Assembly: GCA_033439795.1 (NCBI GenBank)
Contig: JAUTDP010000010.1
Span: 1,426,001-1,490,000, forward strand
Direction of reading: 5' to 3'
Source of the DNA: Sordaria brevicollis
Taxonomy: Eukaryota > Ascomycota > Sordariomycetes > Sordariales > Sordariaceae
DNA: 64,000 nt
The notes under the pieces are model-generated. The model saw nothing but the letters and a program-made list of their open reading frames with translations. It was not told where the DNA came from and searched no databases. Position numbers and translations under genes: made by a program. Numbering within the stretch: position 1 is the stretch's first letter; each line of letters begins with the position of its first letter. This document shows, piece by piece, positions 47,032-60,500 of this stretch.

Positions 47032-50000
47032 TGGGGTTTTGTGTGTGTGTGCAACCGAGTGCTGTGTATGTCCTTCCCAGTCGTGTTGGTGAGGTGAACT
47101 GGTAAACTTGAAGAGGTAAAGAAGTGTTGAAGGTGTTTGTCGGTAGTGGTAGGTATTGTGTGTATGTATGTGTGTAGTTGCTGCTGCTGATCAAACGCGG
47201 GATCCCTTTAGTCGGGTCGAATGTCGAGAGAAGATCGGACCACGAGTTGACAAGGAGGGATCAGCGACCTTAAGTGTTCTTGGGGGTCTGAGAAGCTCAG
47301 ATGGCATGCGAGCAGCCCTGGGAACAATGGGGAGTACCAAACTTCAGGCTAGGGCCAATCGGGTATGCGTCCACTCCAAAGCAGCGAACCCAAAGTCGAG
47401 TGAACGGTATTGTCTCCTTGGTCAGCGGGACAGGTGGAGACGGCTTCAGAGCTAGGTATTCTGTGACGACCTCGGGCGAGATTGATCGACGGTGGAATCT
47501 CCCGGTCCAAGGGGCCCTAGTAGGGACGTTGAGGAGACAGGGTTCACCCAATGATGCAGGCGAGACAGGGCAGGCTTGTCCTCTCAACTTTCTACTGTGT
47601 AGAAGAGAGGAAAGGATAATAGAGGACGGGGAAGGGGTCAGGGCTGACGTTTTTTCTTGGGTATTTGGCCAGGCAGGCTGTTGTCCTCAGCTCAGTTGGG
47701 ACAGGTGGGAGAGCGGAAGAGAGGATGGGGGGAAAGATCAGCCCCCTTGAGAATATTGTAAGGATGTTGTATGGAGGGTGAAGGGGAAGATCTGTTGCTG
47801 CTCGACAGGAACCGGTGTTTACGGTGCTGGCTTTGTGTCCTGGGGCTGATGTGTCCGCGGAATTGACGGCCAAACTTTTTTTCAGGGCAGATGATTGCGC
47901 GATAGTTGCAGTGGTGCCGGGTGTGAGTGGTCCAAGTGTTTAGAGTGTTGTGTTCGTTGTTGTAGCTTGACTGCGTGTACTTGCGCTAAAGCTCTTGCTC
48001 CGTCAGCCTTTGATTCAGTTGGTTGATGAGATGTCTCTATACTGTGGAAAACGGAGGAGGCCAGAGTTTTGCTGGACAAGGCGGAGGGTTGGCCAAGCTT
48101 TAAGTTGAACACTGCCAGTCGCCCAAAGGGAGGCCGTTACTACTCGATGAAGTCAATGGTTGAATGGGAAAGAGGGAAAGAGCCCAAACCTAGCCAGACA
48201 GGGCAACAAGAACCGCAAAAGCCCACACTCTTTCCTCTTTCTTGCCCACGCACCTGCCTCCAGTTCAAGGTTGGGGATGGGTTGGAAGGAAGGAAGGCTC
48301 GGTATGGCTGGTACCTGGGTACATTGTGCTTGCGCACAACGGCAGGGGTCGGGGGGCAAGATGGGATAGCCTGGGAGAGGGGGGGAGGAAGGGGGCAGAG
48401 GGAGGACCAGGGGGGGGTGGTTTTAAGTGAGAATGGGGGCAGGCTGGTGGCTCCCACAGGGCAGGGATGCGAAATACTCGAGAGATGCAAATAGCACTCG
48501 CAAAATTGCGTTCAACCTTTTCCGAATTGATTCACACAAGGAGCCGTTTCAACTGACTCTTGTTGAAGGCTCATCATCTTCAGGGTCGGGCAACGGTTGA
48601 CGATAAGGATTGCCTAGTGACGGGAGCAAAAGGCTGAAGGGGGTGATGGTGTGCCGCTTCTGGCAGTCTGGCAGTTTCCCCCCCGCACTTGCCTGTCAAA
48701 TGTCATTGCCGGATATGGGCGGAGGAAGGAGCTCTCGAGTTGCGTGCTTATGTCAATGCCATCCAATGCCACTTGATTCATTGCTTCTTGCTCCTCGAAA
48801 CGAATTGGGACTCCTCATAAGTTGGAGAAGACAGTACCTACAACTACTGAGGTGTATGCAACTCTGCTCTGCTCGGTAGCAAAAAGCATAACGGCCTCCA
48901 TCTTGAGTTGGATCCCTGCCGACAACATGTAGTGCAGCATTGGGTGAGTTGCTAAGGTATGTGCGTAGGCATGTGGATGATGACTGGACGGGTGTACCTA
49001 TTTTGGTGGAGGAGGTTTGTTGTTTTCTTTTCTGCAGGGTCTGGGAACTGAACTGGACGGCTCCTCATCTAACACTGTGTGGCTGACTCGACATGGACAT
49101 TACCGTCTGCCGCCGTGTGAATTGATACTGGCCCTCCGAACCGGGGCTCCTCGCTACCCTCCTCCACAATTCGATAATCGTCAGGATTCTCAGGAACCGG
49201 TTGTCTGTCTCGCCTTGTTATTCTGTGGTAAGATGGGCATGTTGATTGGGAATTCGGAATGGGAACACACATGCCCCGGTTTATCAGCTCTCGGTGCTGT
49301 GACGACGATGGTGATTTTCAGAAGCAGGCAGGCAGGACGCTTTGGTTGACGGTTGCCGACGCTGGTTGACGCTGGAACGAAGCTGGGATGTACGGGGCGG
49401 GAACAGCCATTTCCATTCGCAGCTTGACAGGTGCTCGACGACCGGATGACGGGATGGCATAGGATTTGAAGCAAGATTCGTCCCAGCTTAGACACGACTC
49501 CAACTCCCAGTTCCATGTCTGTGGTTTCAGCATCCCATCATGGCTTTTCCACTTTTCGGGGCTCTACCATATGGCTGTGTAGACGGGAGGTTTTCTGCCC
49601 ACGACTGGATCCTCAAATGTCAACTTACTCTCTTTACCTACAGTACACCAAATTTGTGACGGGCTTGCTGCCCTGCAGTAATCATGATGCTGTGTGTGAT
49701 TCTGAAGGCCGGGGGCAAATCCGGAGGGTGGTTCACAAAGTGCTGGTTGTCACCTTCCAGCGGAGTTGTCGTGAACGCCATGTTCTTTGTGCGTGCGTCA
49801 TTGGTGGCAGTTGTGGACAGGGTACATGGGCACACGAGCTGGGGGCATTGTCCCTGTCTCTCAAAGGCAGGTACGTACCGTCGCTGCGTCGGGCGGCAGG
49901 TGGGATGGCAATTCTGTCTGAATGCCATTAGCAAGAACACCTCAACAGAGACAACAGGAAAAAGCGGATTCGGCAGGGGCTACTGTAGCCCACACCAAAC

Positions 50001-53000
50001 ACATGAGCTATTCCCAATTCGCGATAGAGGAAAATGGCGCTAGCAACCCACACCCCCTCGGGCTGCCGCTTGAATTGCTTTCACTCGTTACCGCTGCACA
50101 GTGAAAACGATGTCGAGCCTACCCGACTTCTTGCCAGTTGACAGAAAAAGTGAACAAAGTGCCAGTACAAAAACAAAACTGCCAAGCCAGTGCAAGCGTT
50201 TTCGGTCGGATTTCGGTGTTGAATATCGTTACGAAAGTAAACAAATTCACTAATAGACAGTGTTCATACTCAAAAGGGCTTTTGCACGGGGTGAAAAAGT
50301 TCCCTAGATACGCTAAACTTCATATTCCCAGTCACGGGGTGTTCAGGACAGCGAGGCCAGTTGCGACTTCACAGGTCCCCATCGCTGGGTGAATGAAAAC
50401 CTTTTCCGCCGTGTGAGATCATTTCAATTGGCGTGCGGGGGAGCAAGCGGAGTTGTATTTTACCGCTCAAAGTGCTAGTGAAATGAAAAGGGTCGCTGTC
50501 GCCAGCTTGAAGGCCCACGTCTATTGGCAAGCAGTGGTAGAGTGGGGGTGCTCGTAATCACTTGGACGCTCTGTGACGTCTGTTGTTCGACCTCGCAGGT
50601 GTACGCGCGAGGCGCAAAACCATAATGGGCCCCGGGCATGTAGAGCAAAAGGCGGTTGTTCACTTGCGCGGTCACACGTAGCAAGTTTTCTTTGCTGTGT
50701 CGAAGGAGGATTGCAATGCCAGCTCTTCCGGAAATCAATGTCGCCAAAACGGTTGGGCCAAGGACAGGCGGAGGGCAGGCTATGATATCAGCCGAGAAAT
50801 AGTCGAGCTTCGCTTTGTTTATTTCGAGGGCGGTCCCCTTTTTTTGCAAAGCCTTTCGGTCCTGTCGTCGTGACGAAATTTGACATTGTCCAGGTCGGGA
50901 TTCCAAGCTGCTGTCGCGGCACTTTCCGTGTGTTTGATTCCTATGAGGTATGCCACTGACATCAGTCATCAGCCAAATAGGCCAAATGGGCCGAATGCCC
51001 TATAAAAGATGTCGTACACTTGGCATTCTTACCGCGGCGCAAACTGGACTGAACGAGTCGCATATGATTCCCTTGTTCGAAACCAGCAAAAAACGCTCCC
51101 GAAACGCACATTGATACTGGCGGTATCTCATGATATGGTATCCCGTGTCTGGAGCTCATCATAACCTACCGGACTCAACGCCGGTGTCAATGGAAGCCTA
51201 ACATTCCACTTTCTCCGGGAACCCTCGAGCACTTCACAAATGCGAAGCCGCGACCGAATCAACGGAGTCGTCAGCCGTGGGTCGGCGGCGGCGGCGGGAC
51301 CCCCCAACTGCGGAACGGGAGCCTCCACGGTGGTTCGGGATTTTATACATTGAGATTTGGCGGGTAGCTTTGCGAAACGGGGACAGGGATGTGGCACATT
51401 ACACCGCAAAATTTGTCCACCACACTCGAGAAGCTGTTGTGAGTTCCAACACCCAAAATTTCATCAAAGAGCACTCACAACGTGTTCATACCGTTCTTGT
51501 GAACGCCAAAGACAGAGCCACAGACCGACTTGCAAAGCTGCGACAATGTCGTGTCGTGGTGGTTGCGGTGTCTGAGAGGGCAAAGGGCGGTACTTTGTCG
51601 GCATCCTGGGCGCTGGCCAAGCTGCCCAAGGTGTGCGGGCTCTCTCCAACGAGCTCACCGCGGAAACGTCAACATGAAGCGGTCGGTCAGAGAAGCCGGG
51701 AATAGGGGCCTAAAAAGAAGCAAAATCCGGGCACCTCAGGAGCCCACAAAGCAAAGGGTACTGCAGCCTGGTCCACTCTGCCTTGATGCCCACGGCAAGC
51801 CGCCCAATAGCGGCACATGAAGTGGGGTAGCCACCCCTGACGCCTCCATCGACGTCCCCATGATCCCCCGCCAGGTTGGCAACTTTTACAGGTGAGCACA
51901 TCACCCTATCATCTCCATCGGCTCTCCATCGGCTCTCCATCGCCCAGCCATCAACATCGCACTTGTTGACGGACAACGGGTGTGGGAATCTGAATGGATC
52001 GAACGTGAGGTTTTTTTAATCAGATCTCACCGTATGGCACGTTATTTTGTCTCTCTGTCGGGCGGGAGCATGTCGTCGGCGTCGCCACCGTCGTCGCTTT
52101 CGCTTCATTGCGACAAGGCAGACCCATCCGAGTTTCTCATGATCCGGCTCACCAACAACATGATGATGATGTCTTCCTTTCATGTATGGCAGTGACAGCG
52201 CGGCAGGAAAAAAAAAAGAGTTTGATACCGCTCGTGACCTGAGGTGGATATCGGTGCGTCAGTTTTCTTTTTGATTTTTCCCATTCCCCTCCTTTCTTTT
52301 CCCAGTCCGACTACCTACTTCTCAATTTTCATGCAAATGATAAAAGGGGCGGCATGAATGGCTGACTGTCTGGTGTGCAGCAATTCTGCTTTTCCTGGTA
52401 GCATTGGGAGCAACCTCCTCCACAAACTCGCTATTCCGCGTTCAATATTCCACTGTAACTGTGTGCAGTGTGCTGAGATTGAGTGCGTGCTCGCGTCTGC
52501 CAGAACGCATGCAGAACTGGATCACTGTCGCTCATTTGCCTCTTTGGGTAGAAAGAAGGGTCAGCTCTCCTATTCGCCCATTCCGACCCATCGAGATGTG
52601 AGGTCAAATCAACCTTCTGGACACCTTGATGGTCACCCTGTATCAAAGGAAATTCATTTTGACCAGGAGAACAGCGCTAGCTGGGCAAACAAAGCCATCT
52701 GGTGTTTTTCCAGGCACAGTTTTCAGAAATTATTCTCCTGGGGCTCTGGAGAGAAAGTGGAGGATACTGAAGGAAGACGTGGAGGCGAAGAGACGCCTCT
52801 CTGGCACGAGACGAGGTGAGAAGACAGTTACTTCAATGTCAAGCCCCCGCTATCCCAACTCAGAAGACGAAGGGCATGATTAAAGGTCGCAAGAAGACTC
52901 CAAAACGGTGTCGGAGAAGGCCGAGATGATGCTGGGAGAATTGAGTGTCTGGTAGGTATACCCCATGCTTGTCGCAAGATTGCTGATGAAGTCCGGTTTG

Positions 53001-56000
53001 AGACTCGAGCCTCGTTGCGGTCCATTCAAAAATCCAATCTCTGGGCTACTACACAACCCTTCTGTAGGGCCAGGGGCCCGACTACGGCTGTCCTTGTCTG
53101 TATCAATGTAGAGATACCGCCCTGGGGCCTCGCCCTTCCCTATTAGGACAACCGGATATGGTTCACAAGGGGGCCCCGTCAGTGGCAGCTGGGCAGGTCG
53201 CCGATGTTGATGGTGTTCCGCTGGTGCGTGCAAATAGGGGAACCGGGGAGACTTCCAGCATGGCGGCAGTTCTGTTATCCAAGGGGGCCAGAACAGGAGA
53301 CAATGGAGCGTTGGAGCCCCATGTCTCTTTGGCCGTCGGAGTTGTGAACGAGGCCCGGTAAGGAGATGCAGCCGCATCCGCAAGAAGTACGGAACCATAC
53401 TGAGAGAAACTCTGGATGTCGATATTCGCAATGATGCGGCCCCTCATTCTCGGCTTCACATGGCAATCCAGATGCTAGTGTAAGTTGTAGTCCTCTTTTG
53501 CGGAGGGAACTATCAACGGCTCGCGTTTGATCGTCGTCCCTACGGAGCTTTCAAACGTGGCAATGATGCTGATCGCACGGAGCCATATCGGACACGCTGA
53601 CGGCGAACACTGTAGTAGAAGAGGGTCTATCCAACTCCCCGGAACAACACCACACAACCTACACGCACATGGAAATTGTTTGAGATTCCCGAAGACAAGA
53701 TACAGCGACGATCCGCCCCTGAGGAAAAAGATGACTGGCAGCAAGACACAAAGACGGCGTCGGCTAATGTGCCCCCCAACTCGCCAAATAAGAGCGAGAA
53801 GGGCCTAGACAGGAAACCAAGAAGTCAGGTGCCCGAATTATAGGAAGTAAGGTACAGTTCCGCAGCTCAGGTACGTCCCGGTACCTATTACAGACCGCCC
53901 GCGTTATAGCAATTAGTGGATGGCATCGGGGACGATAGAGTGGCATTCGGCGATGTGACATGGACCAACTGGAGGGTACGAGATTGATTGAAGAAGATTT
54001 AACTGGGGAAAATATCCCCGCGGACCAAAAGCGCATCCAACCGTTGGGAGAAGACACAAGATAGCGGGCACGCTAGTATCTATTGACTGCTAATGTAAAT
54101 GGTTGCCACAAAAAAAACACAAGTGGAAAGAACCCAACTCCGAAAGGCCCCTCGACACGGTGTTGCCGGATGGAAATACACACTCGCGAGAAATTACTCC
54201 CCGGGAAACGCGAGGATGGTAAAGTCACCCTAGTCCATACGAAATTCGAGTCAAAATACACTACCAACGAGGGATTCAATTCGGTCGGGGCCTCTGCCGG
54301 GGGGCTCTTGACAATACCAAATTGGCAGAAGGGCGAACCGGAGTTAGGTATACCGGAGGACTGGCGAAAAGGGCACGGCCAGGATCGACAAGCAAGGGTG
54401 TGTTTCAGCGTTCCCGAACGAGGAAAGCTCGATGGAAACCCCTTGCGCCAAAAAACGCCAAAGACAAATTGCCCGTGTTCGCGACTTCCCTCGTTGTCAA
54501 ATGACACCCAAAATTTTTGCCTCTGCTAGCACTCTATCTTGACTTCGTCTGGATGCCAGTCACCTAGTGTTATCCTCCAAGCACAATCCAAACACAAGCA
54601 GGAACTCCCGTCCTTAGCCAGCCGGTATCTGCCCCTGGACGCGTACTTCCTCTACGCAACAACTTGCGCATTGCATGAACATCATGAACTTGGCCGACTA
54701 CAATCATGGATTCTCCCTTCCGAACTTCCCGTACCTTACATGTCGAATTTGGCGTCTAGCATCGGTCCCCAAAAAGGGACCCTGGCGTTCCCTGGAGTTG
54801 AACAAATGATCACTCTCGTTTAATTAAATGGATGAAATGGATAAGAACGGCGCCGTGGGGCAGCCTCCATCGGCGAATCCATAACGACTCCATACCCCGT
54901 CAGCGCTACGGAATACCCAATATGGGCAACCCCAAGCTGTCCCCAGGTGTCCAAGAGATCCAAGAATCCAAAAACACCACCGGTGTCCAGGAAGCGAATT
55001 GCGACTCCAACAGTGAGGCATCATCACCAAAGTACAGTATCCCACCCACCGTCCGCGAGCTATACTTGGAGGATCATCTTCCCCATACCTGCTCGCTGCT
55101 TGTGCCTGTCGGATGGAGTTGGAACATGATTCCCTATGGGTGGTGAGTTACATAGCTACACTACCACCGTACCACCGTACCATCTCTTGAATCTGCTTCT
55201 TCACGCCCTTAATCTGGGCCGGGACCCCCTCGTGATATCTTGGTAATTTCCAAAAACTTCAAGTTTCAGTTCGAGATCAGCACTGCTCACTGACGTTGAC
55301 ATCTGTCAAAAGCTGCAACACCAAAAGGTCTACACAGCCGTCTTGAGCCCCGAGATCGGCCAAAGCTGTCAGTGTTTCAAGCTGCCCTCCCGTCCCTCGA
55401 TAATCCGAACGGATAGCGTATGTACGAGAATAGCAGTGCCTTCGACAGGCATTCCTCTTTTCCGGTAGCGTTACCCGCTTGCCCTCGCTCGGTCGTTGCC
55501 TTGAGTGAAATCAAGTAATCTCAAATTGGTCCCTGCCTACAGCTGCTTTCAGCGGAGGTGCGTAAAGGGTTTGTCGACACTAACAAAGTCCCGAATTAAT
55601 GGCAGCAAGAAGGCGGACTATTTCCGAAATCACCTCCTGCCCCGAAAAGGTTCTCATCTCGCGGGACGATGCCAAAAGATCGGAAATCTGGAGTAACGGC
55701 AGCGGTAGTTGGGCCCCCAGATCCACCAAATCTCCCTCCCGTCTCTCTTGGCAGGCCACTAGTGCTGAAACCACTGCAGAGACGAAGAGAAACCCCTGTG
55801 GTTTGGCGACACCCTCATTTTGTTGTATTGACTGCCGTTGTTGTTAACAGTTCTTGATGCGGTTTGATAGTCGCTTTAACTTTTCAGTCACAGATATCAC
55901 AACTCAGTTACACAATTTGAAGCCTTCCCTCGAGACCGGAGAGATGTCTCATGCTGTCAATGCCACGACCCGCTCTGGATGCTACGGCAGAATCACAGCC

Positions 56001-56970
56001 GCTTCGTCCTGTTGAGCCTCTGATAAGAGCGCCCAATAACTCCCTACTGTACCAAGAGTGCCTACAGGAGCCGACGAGCTGCACGGCAATTTACGGTGTA
56101 CATCCACTAGACATGGAGAATTGGTTCAGTGTAACGGCGCGGCGCCGTGGCAGGAAGCTTGTCACCATCACGGGATTTCCCATCGGCTCCCGTCAGTCCG
56201 TCTGCTCGACGACGACGGGAGTGGGAAAACAGCGCCAATGAGGCACATGCCTTCCGCATACCTAGTACTGTAAACACCACATTGACCAGTCTTCACTGTC
56301 TTTACTCTTAGCCTTTATCAAACCCCCCATCGGGACGCCATAGGACGCCATAGAGCGCCACGGCTGAAGCAAAGACGGGTCAAATTCGGCCCTTCCAATT
56401 CAACAAGATGAATACTGCAAGCCCAATGACGCCGCTGTAGATCACCTCCAACGAACAATGGGCTTGGCTGGTCGGCTGCCGCATCCATCCAGGCACCTCA
56501 CCTGGGTTGCCCCTCTTTCTGCTGTCGTCAAATGCAATGCATCAGATCAGGTCAACAAGTCCCGGGAAGACGAACGCTATCATTGGTTCCATCGATGCCT
56601 CGCAAGCAAAATACGACAAAGACTGCGGCCAACATCGCAACCATGATAGCTCACTGCAGGAAAACACGAAAGTGATCCGCCGTTCCCCCACTTCTCGACA
56701 AGGCTCCAACACTCAACTGCCTTGGATATGGGCTGCTTGGTAGCCGTCCGTGATGGAGATATTGGAACCGCCACAAGCTACATATCAAGACAAGAAAGAA
56801 ACCCAAAGAATCGAGGAGATCACAAGATGGAGTCTACATACATAACGCGGCTAAAAGTGATGTAGCCGCATCATGATCGACAGCACTTAACGCATCTGTC
56901 AGATCTGGTCTGTCGTGCATCACTAAAAAAGCAGATTCCTCCCTACGGGGTTTGGAGATCCATCCGCGCC

Positions 56971-56974
<4 letters not shown>
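47032..56974. other. Long gene-free region upstream of the flbC-like gene, first part
   Basis: The first 1-2 kb should hold the promoter and leader of the flbC-like gene; on the gene strand it is CA/CT-rich (for example CACACACAC near 47045). Beyond that I find no frame with ATG, domain or convincing splice structure. The longest frames are about 165 codons and look like chance. A G-rich block is at 48344-48420. Base composition is ordinary, so this is not a RIP relic. Confidence 0.5.
48344..48420 (+). other. G-rich block with quadruplex potential
   Basis: Within 77 bp there are at least seven runs of three or more G (up to eight), separated by short loops. This satisfies the usual G-quadruplex pattern on the plus strand. 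It lies about 1.3 kb upstream of the flbC-like start codon. Confidence 0.6.

Positions 56975-57013
<39 letters not shown>
56975..57013 (+). repeat. Poly-T tract (39 T)
   Basis: An uninterrupted run of 39 T, flanked by unremarkable sequence. Confidence 0.95.
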
Positions 57014-57015
<2 letters not shown>

Positions 57016-57505
57016 CTCTCCATAGCACACCCAAAAAGCTGCTCTTTTCCGTCGCCGTCGTCATGGGACAAGGTGGGTTGAGTGGGCAGGCTTTGCCAGC
57101 TTGTGTCCAAGTTTTATTCAATTGCTTGCTGACTGACTCGCTTGCTTGCTTTTACTTGCTTTCCCTCCCTTTCTATCACTTGCCTACAGCAGAGGCTATT
57201 ATTCTCTTCAAAGAAAAGTTTCAATTTCCAATGGTAAGAAATTTCTCCGCAAAAAGCAATGCGCCTTGTAGGGCCAAGATCTCTCCTTGGAGGTAAGGGG
57301 GTCTAGGGGGTCTGTCTGCTTCAATATGGCTTTTTAGAGGGCGTATCCCATCCCAGCCAGTCCCGCCATCTTTTGATTTGATTGATAACTTGTCATTGTT
57401 GAGACATGTCTAGGATTTTTTCTTCCGCCCGCCGTTCGAAGATGTAACCGGCCCGAAAGAGAGAAGAAGAGATGAAAGACGCCCGCCAGAAAGAGAAAGG
57501 AGGAA

Positions 57506-57537
<32 letters not shown>

Positions 57538-60500
57538 AAAGCAAAGAACTAATCAATGACCAGGAGTACGAAAGCGCCCAAACACGGCGAGTGCAGAGCT
57601 ACCTCTATGGATACTTCCGTGCTGTTGCCCTGAGAAGCCAATCTTATCGACGATTCACCAATTCAATGCTTGCCTTTTGACGGTATTTCCTGCCTTTCCG
57701 TTTTCTCTCCTCCCTCGCTGTTTCTTGCCAAGCTTCATCCTCTGTTATACCCGGACATATCACTCGAACATTCAACACCTAGGACAGCAGATTCAAAGGT
57801 ATCACCGCCTTCCAGACTGGTAATATCAGCGTCAACACCATCGGAACACTATCGTCAAAAGTTTGATGCACTTCCGAGTTCATGCATTCATGCACCGGGA
57901 TGGAAATTTCAGTCAATGGTGCAAAATGTTCCCATTCAGGATGGTGATCGCAGTCGGCAGCGTTACATCCCTGGCGAGCGAACTACCCAGGAGTGCCGCC
58001 ATCACAACGGCATATTTTTTTCAAGACAGGGCTGCTTGTTCACAGAAAGACATGCCTGAGATCCTTCGCCGTAACGTTCCCTTCATCCAAAATGTTGTTT
58101 TTTTCCTTGTGTGGGGGCGGGTCCTAACCACGGTATGTCGTGGTACCGACTCGGCTGCTGCTGCAGAGGTTCTCTCTTTTTTTGATGTGCCGCCGCCCCA
58201 GGTCAAATCAAACGTTTCTTTTTTTTTTCTTTTTTTATGAGGCTGTCAGGGAAGGTCTCTTTCTGGTAATCAATTCAAATTCACCTGATCCAGGGGCGCT
58301 GGCAACTCGCACTTTTCTTTTGGGGTTGGCGCACAGGCACAAGCACCTTACATCTTGACCCCTGGTCAGTGATCGACATAAACCTCAGCACGCCTCTTGG
58401 GGAGAAAGAGAGATGATGACAAGAGATCCCTGGTACAAGCCCTGAAGCCCTGATACCTAGCCACCAGGGAATAACCTCCAACTGTGCTCAATGCTTTTCT
58501 CTGGCTTTTTCATGGTTGTCATTTTTCATCTGAATCGCTGTTCGGCCGGCCGCTTGGCAACCTTTTGCAAATTACCGAACCAGTGCTGTTGCGGATGAAA
58601 AAACTAACGTTTAGGCGTTGTGGCTTGCATTTCGTTGTCGCCATCTTGTTCACCCACCCCTTGGAAGTAGCCCTCCCCGTGTTCCCTTTTTGTTCAGTGC
58701 TAGGCAAGCTTACGTACACCCCACTTTTAGTATTTCCTGGGGATGGGATGGTACGTACCATTGCGGCAGCTTTTGCTTTGCAAACAATGGGACATTGTGT
58801 CTCTTTTCTTTCTTTGCCCCTTCACAACCTCGTGGCAGTCTGGTTCATGATCGACAAACCCCGCCAAACTGGCCGGTCACGATGGGGCAAACATACCTAA
58901 CCGCAAGGTTCACGTCGTAGAAATGTTGATAAGCAAATAAAGTAGGTAAAAACTTGGATAATACCCCCAAAGGCATAAGTCCGGACGGAGGACAGTCATT
59001 GGAATGTTCAAGACATTGTTTACTCCGCCCGAGTCCTCTTGACATTTCAGATTACAAGTTCGGTATTCGCGGCTCCTATAACCACAAGGACAAGGGTAAG
59101 GAAAACTTTGACGCTCGCTCGAGAGCTGGTCCCTATCACACATCACAGATTGACCATACAGCTGCACAGGTCCACAGGTCCAGAACCCGCCTCACAATAG
59201 AAACTCCATGAGGCTGTAACCAAGCTTCTCGGCAACGACGAGAAAGGAAGGTCCTTAAGGCAAAGAGATCCAGAAGTGCCGGGTCCGCACGATCAGTCAC
59301 CGCACGACAACTCCATGGTCTCCAGTCACGCCAGTCACGTTATTGCATAGCTTGCTTCCCAGGGCGTGGGAACTCTCGTGCTTCCCATTGCCTTTGCTTC
59401 CTTCACCCCTATCGAGACACACGCCCCCGTTGTCGTTGGGTGCAAACCAGAAAGGCGGGAAGATTAGATTTCAGATTAGGGCGGTCATAAAGAGCGGTGT
59501 GAGCGGACAATTTACTAAACCCAAGAGTCTAATGTATGTACCTACCTCTAATGTGCTCTCTGGTTCAGCCAGCGACCACTTGTCGTCGTCCCCCTCTCTT
59601 TTTTTTTTTTTTTTCATCGAAAATTTCGTACTGAAGAATACTTTGAAACAAGATATTTTAATAACTTCGTTGACGTTTTTAGAGACCATCATACAGATCG
59701 TTCTGGGCCCAGTGTCCCGGCCCGTTTGAACAATTGAAGGAAGTCATATAATGTCCACTTTCGTGTATCCACTGCTGTCCGGCTTTTGTCGGCATTAGGA
59801 GAGAGTATAGTCAATAGTTTATACCAGTTTACTAGGCTCAGCCTGGTAGTTAATCAGGTTATGCTCCCGACTAAGAAATCACGGTTTCGGTCTGGCCAGG
59901 GAAAGAACAGCTTGAAGAGGTCAGTTGGAGGGTTTCTCTGCAACAAGCATCAAAACCGAGGACGTAGAGAAAAAAAAAGAGACTACTAGAGAGGAAGGGA
60001 CGGTGCAGTTTCATAAGACGCATGTACACCGCGAATTAAACTTGCCAACTTTGGTAACTATAGGCTCGGTAGGGCAGAAAGGAGCACAAGTGCACGCCAG
60101 ACTGGTAAAACCACAAAAAGAGAAACCAATGAGTAAAAAAGATCCTATAGGTAGACCCCATCCAACTTAGCTTCCAGCCTCCAGCTCTTCTCCAACCAGT
60201 AAAACCATTCCAATCCCATCAGGCGTCGTCGTCGGTACGTACAGGTAGGCACATGCAAATCGCCAATCTCACAGCAACCTACCGCGAAGTCAAATCAAAA
60301 TCAACCACTCCTTTTCCAGGCCTGCCTGGCTAGCCTGGCAATTGGCATTTCAACAAATCTATGATCCACCCTACCGGTACTTGAAGCCTTGAGGGGGGGG
60401 ACCCGGGATGGACGAGTGGACGAGTGGACGAGGGGGGGACCCCTCAACACTTACGTCGAAATCATACGATTTTTGTGCCCACACATCCACCCGCACATAC

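Noticed and set aside
54832..55146. 104-codon frame with ATG
   Set aside because: No domain, and overlapping frames on both strands are equally open. Not enough support for a gene.
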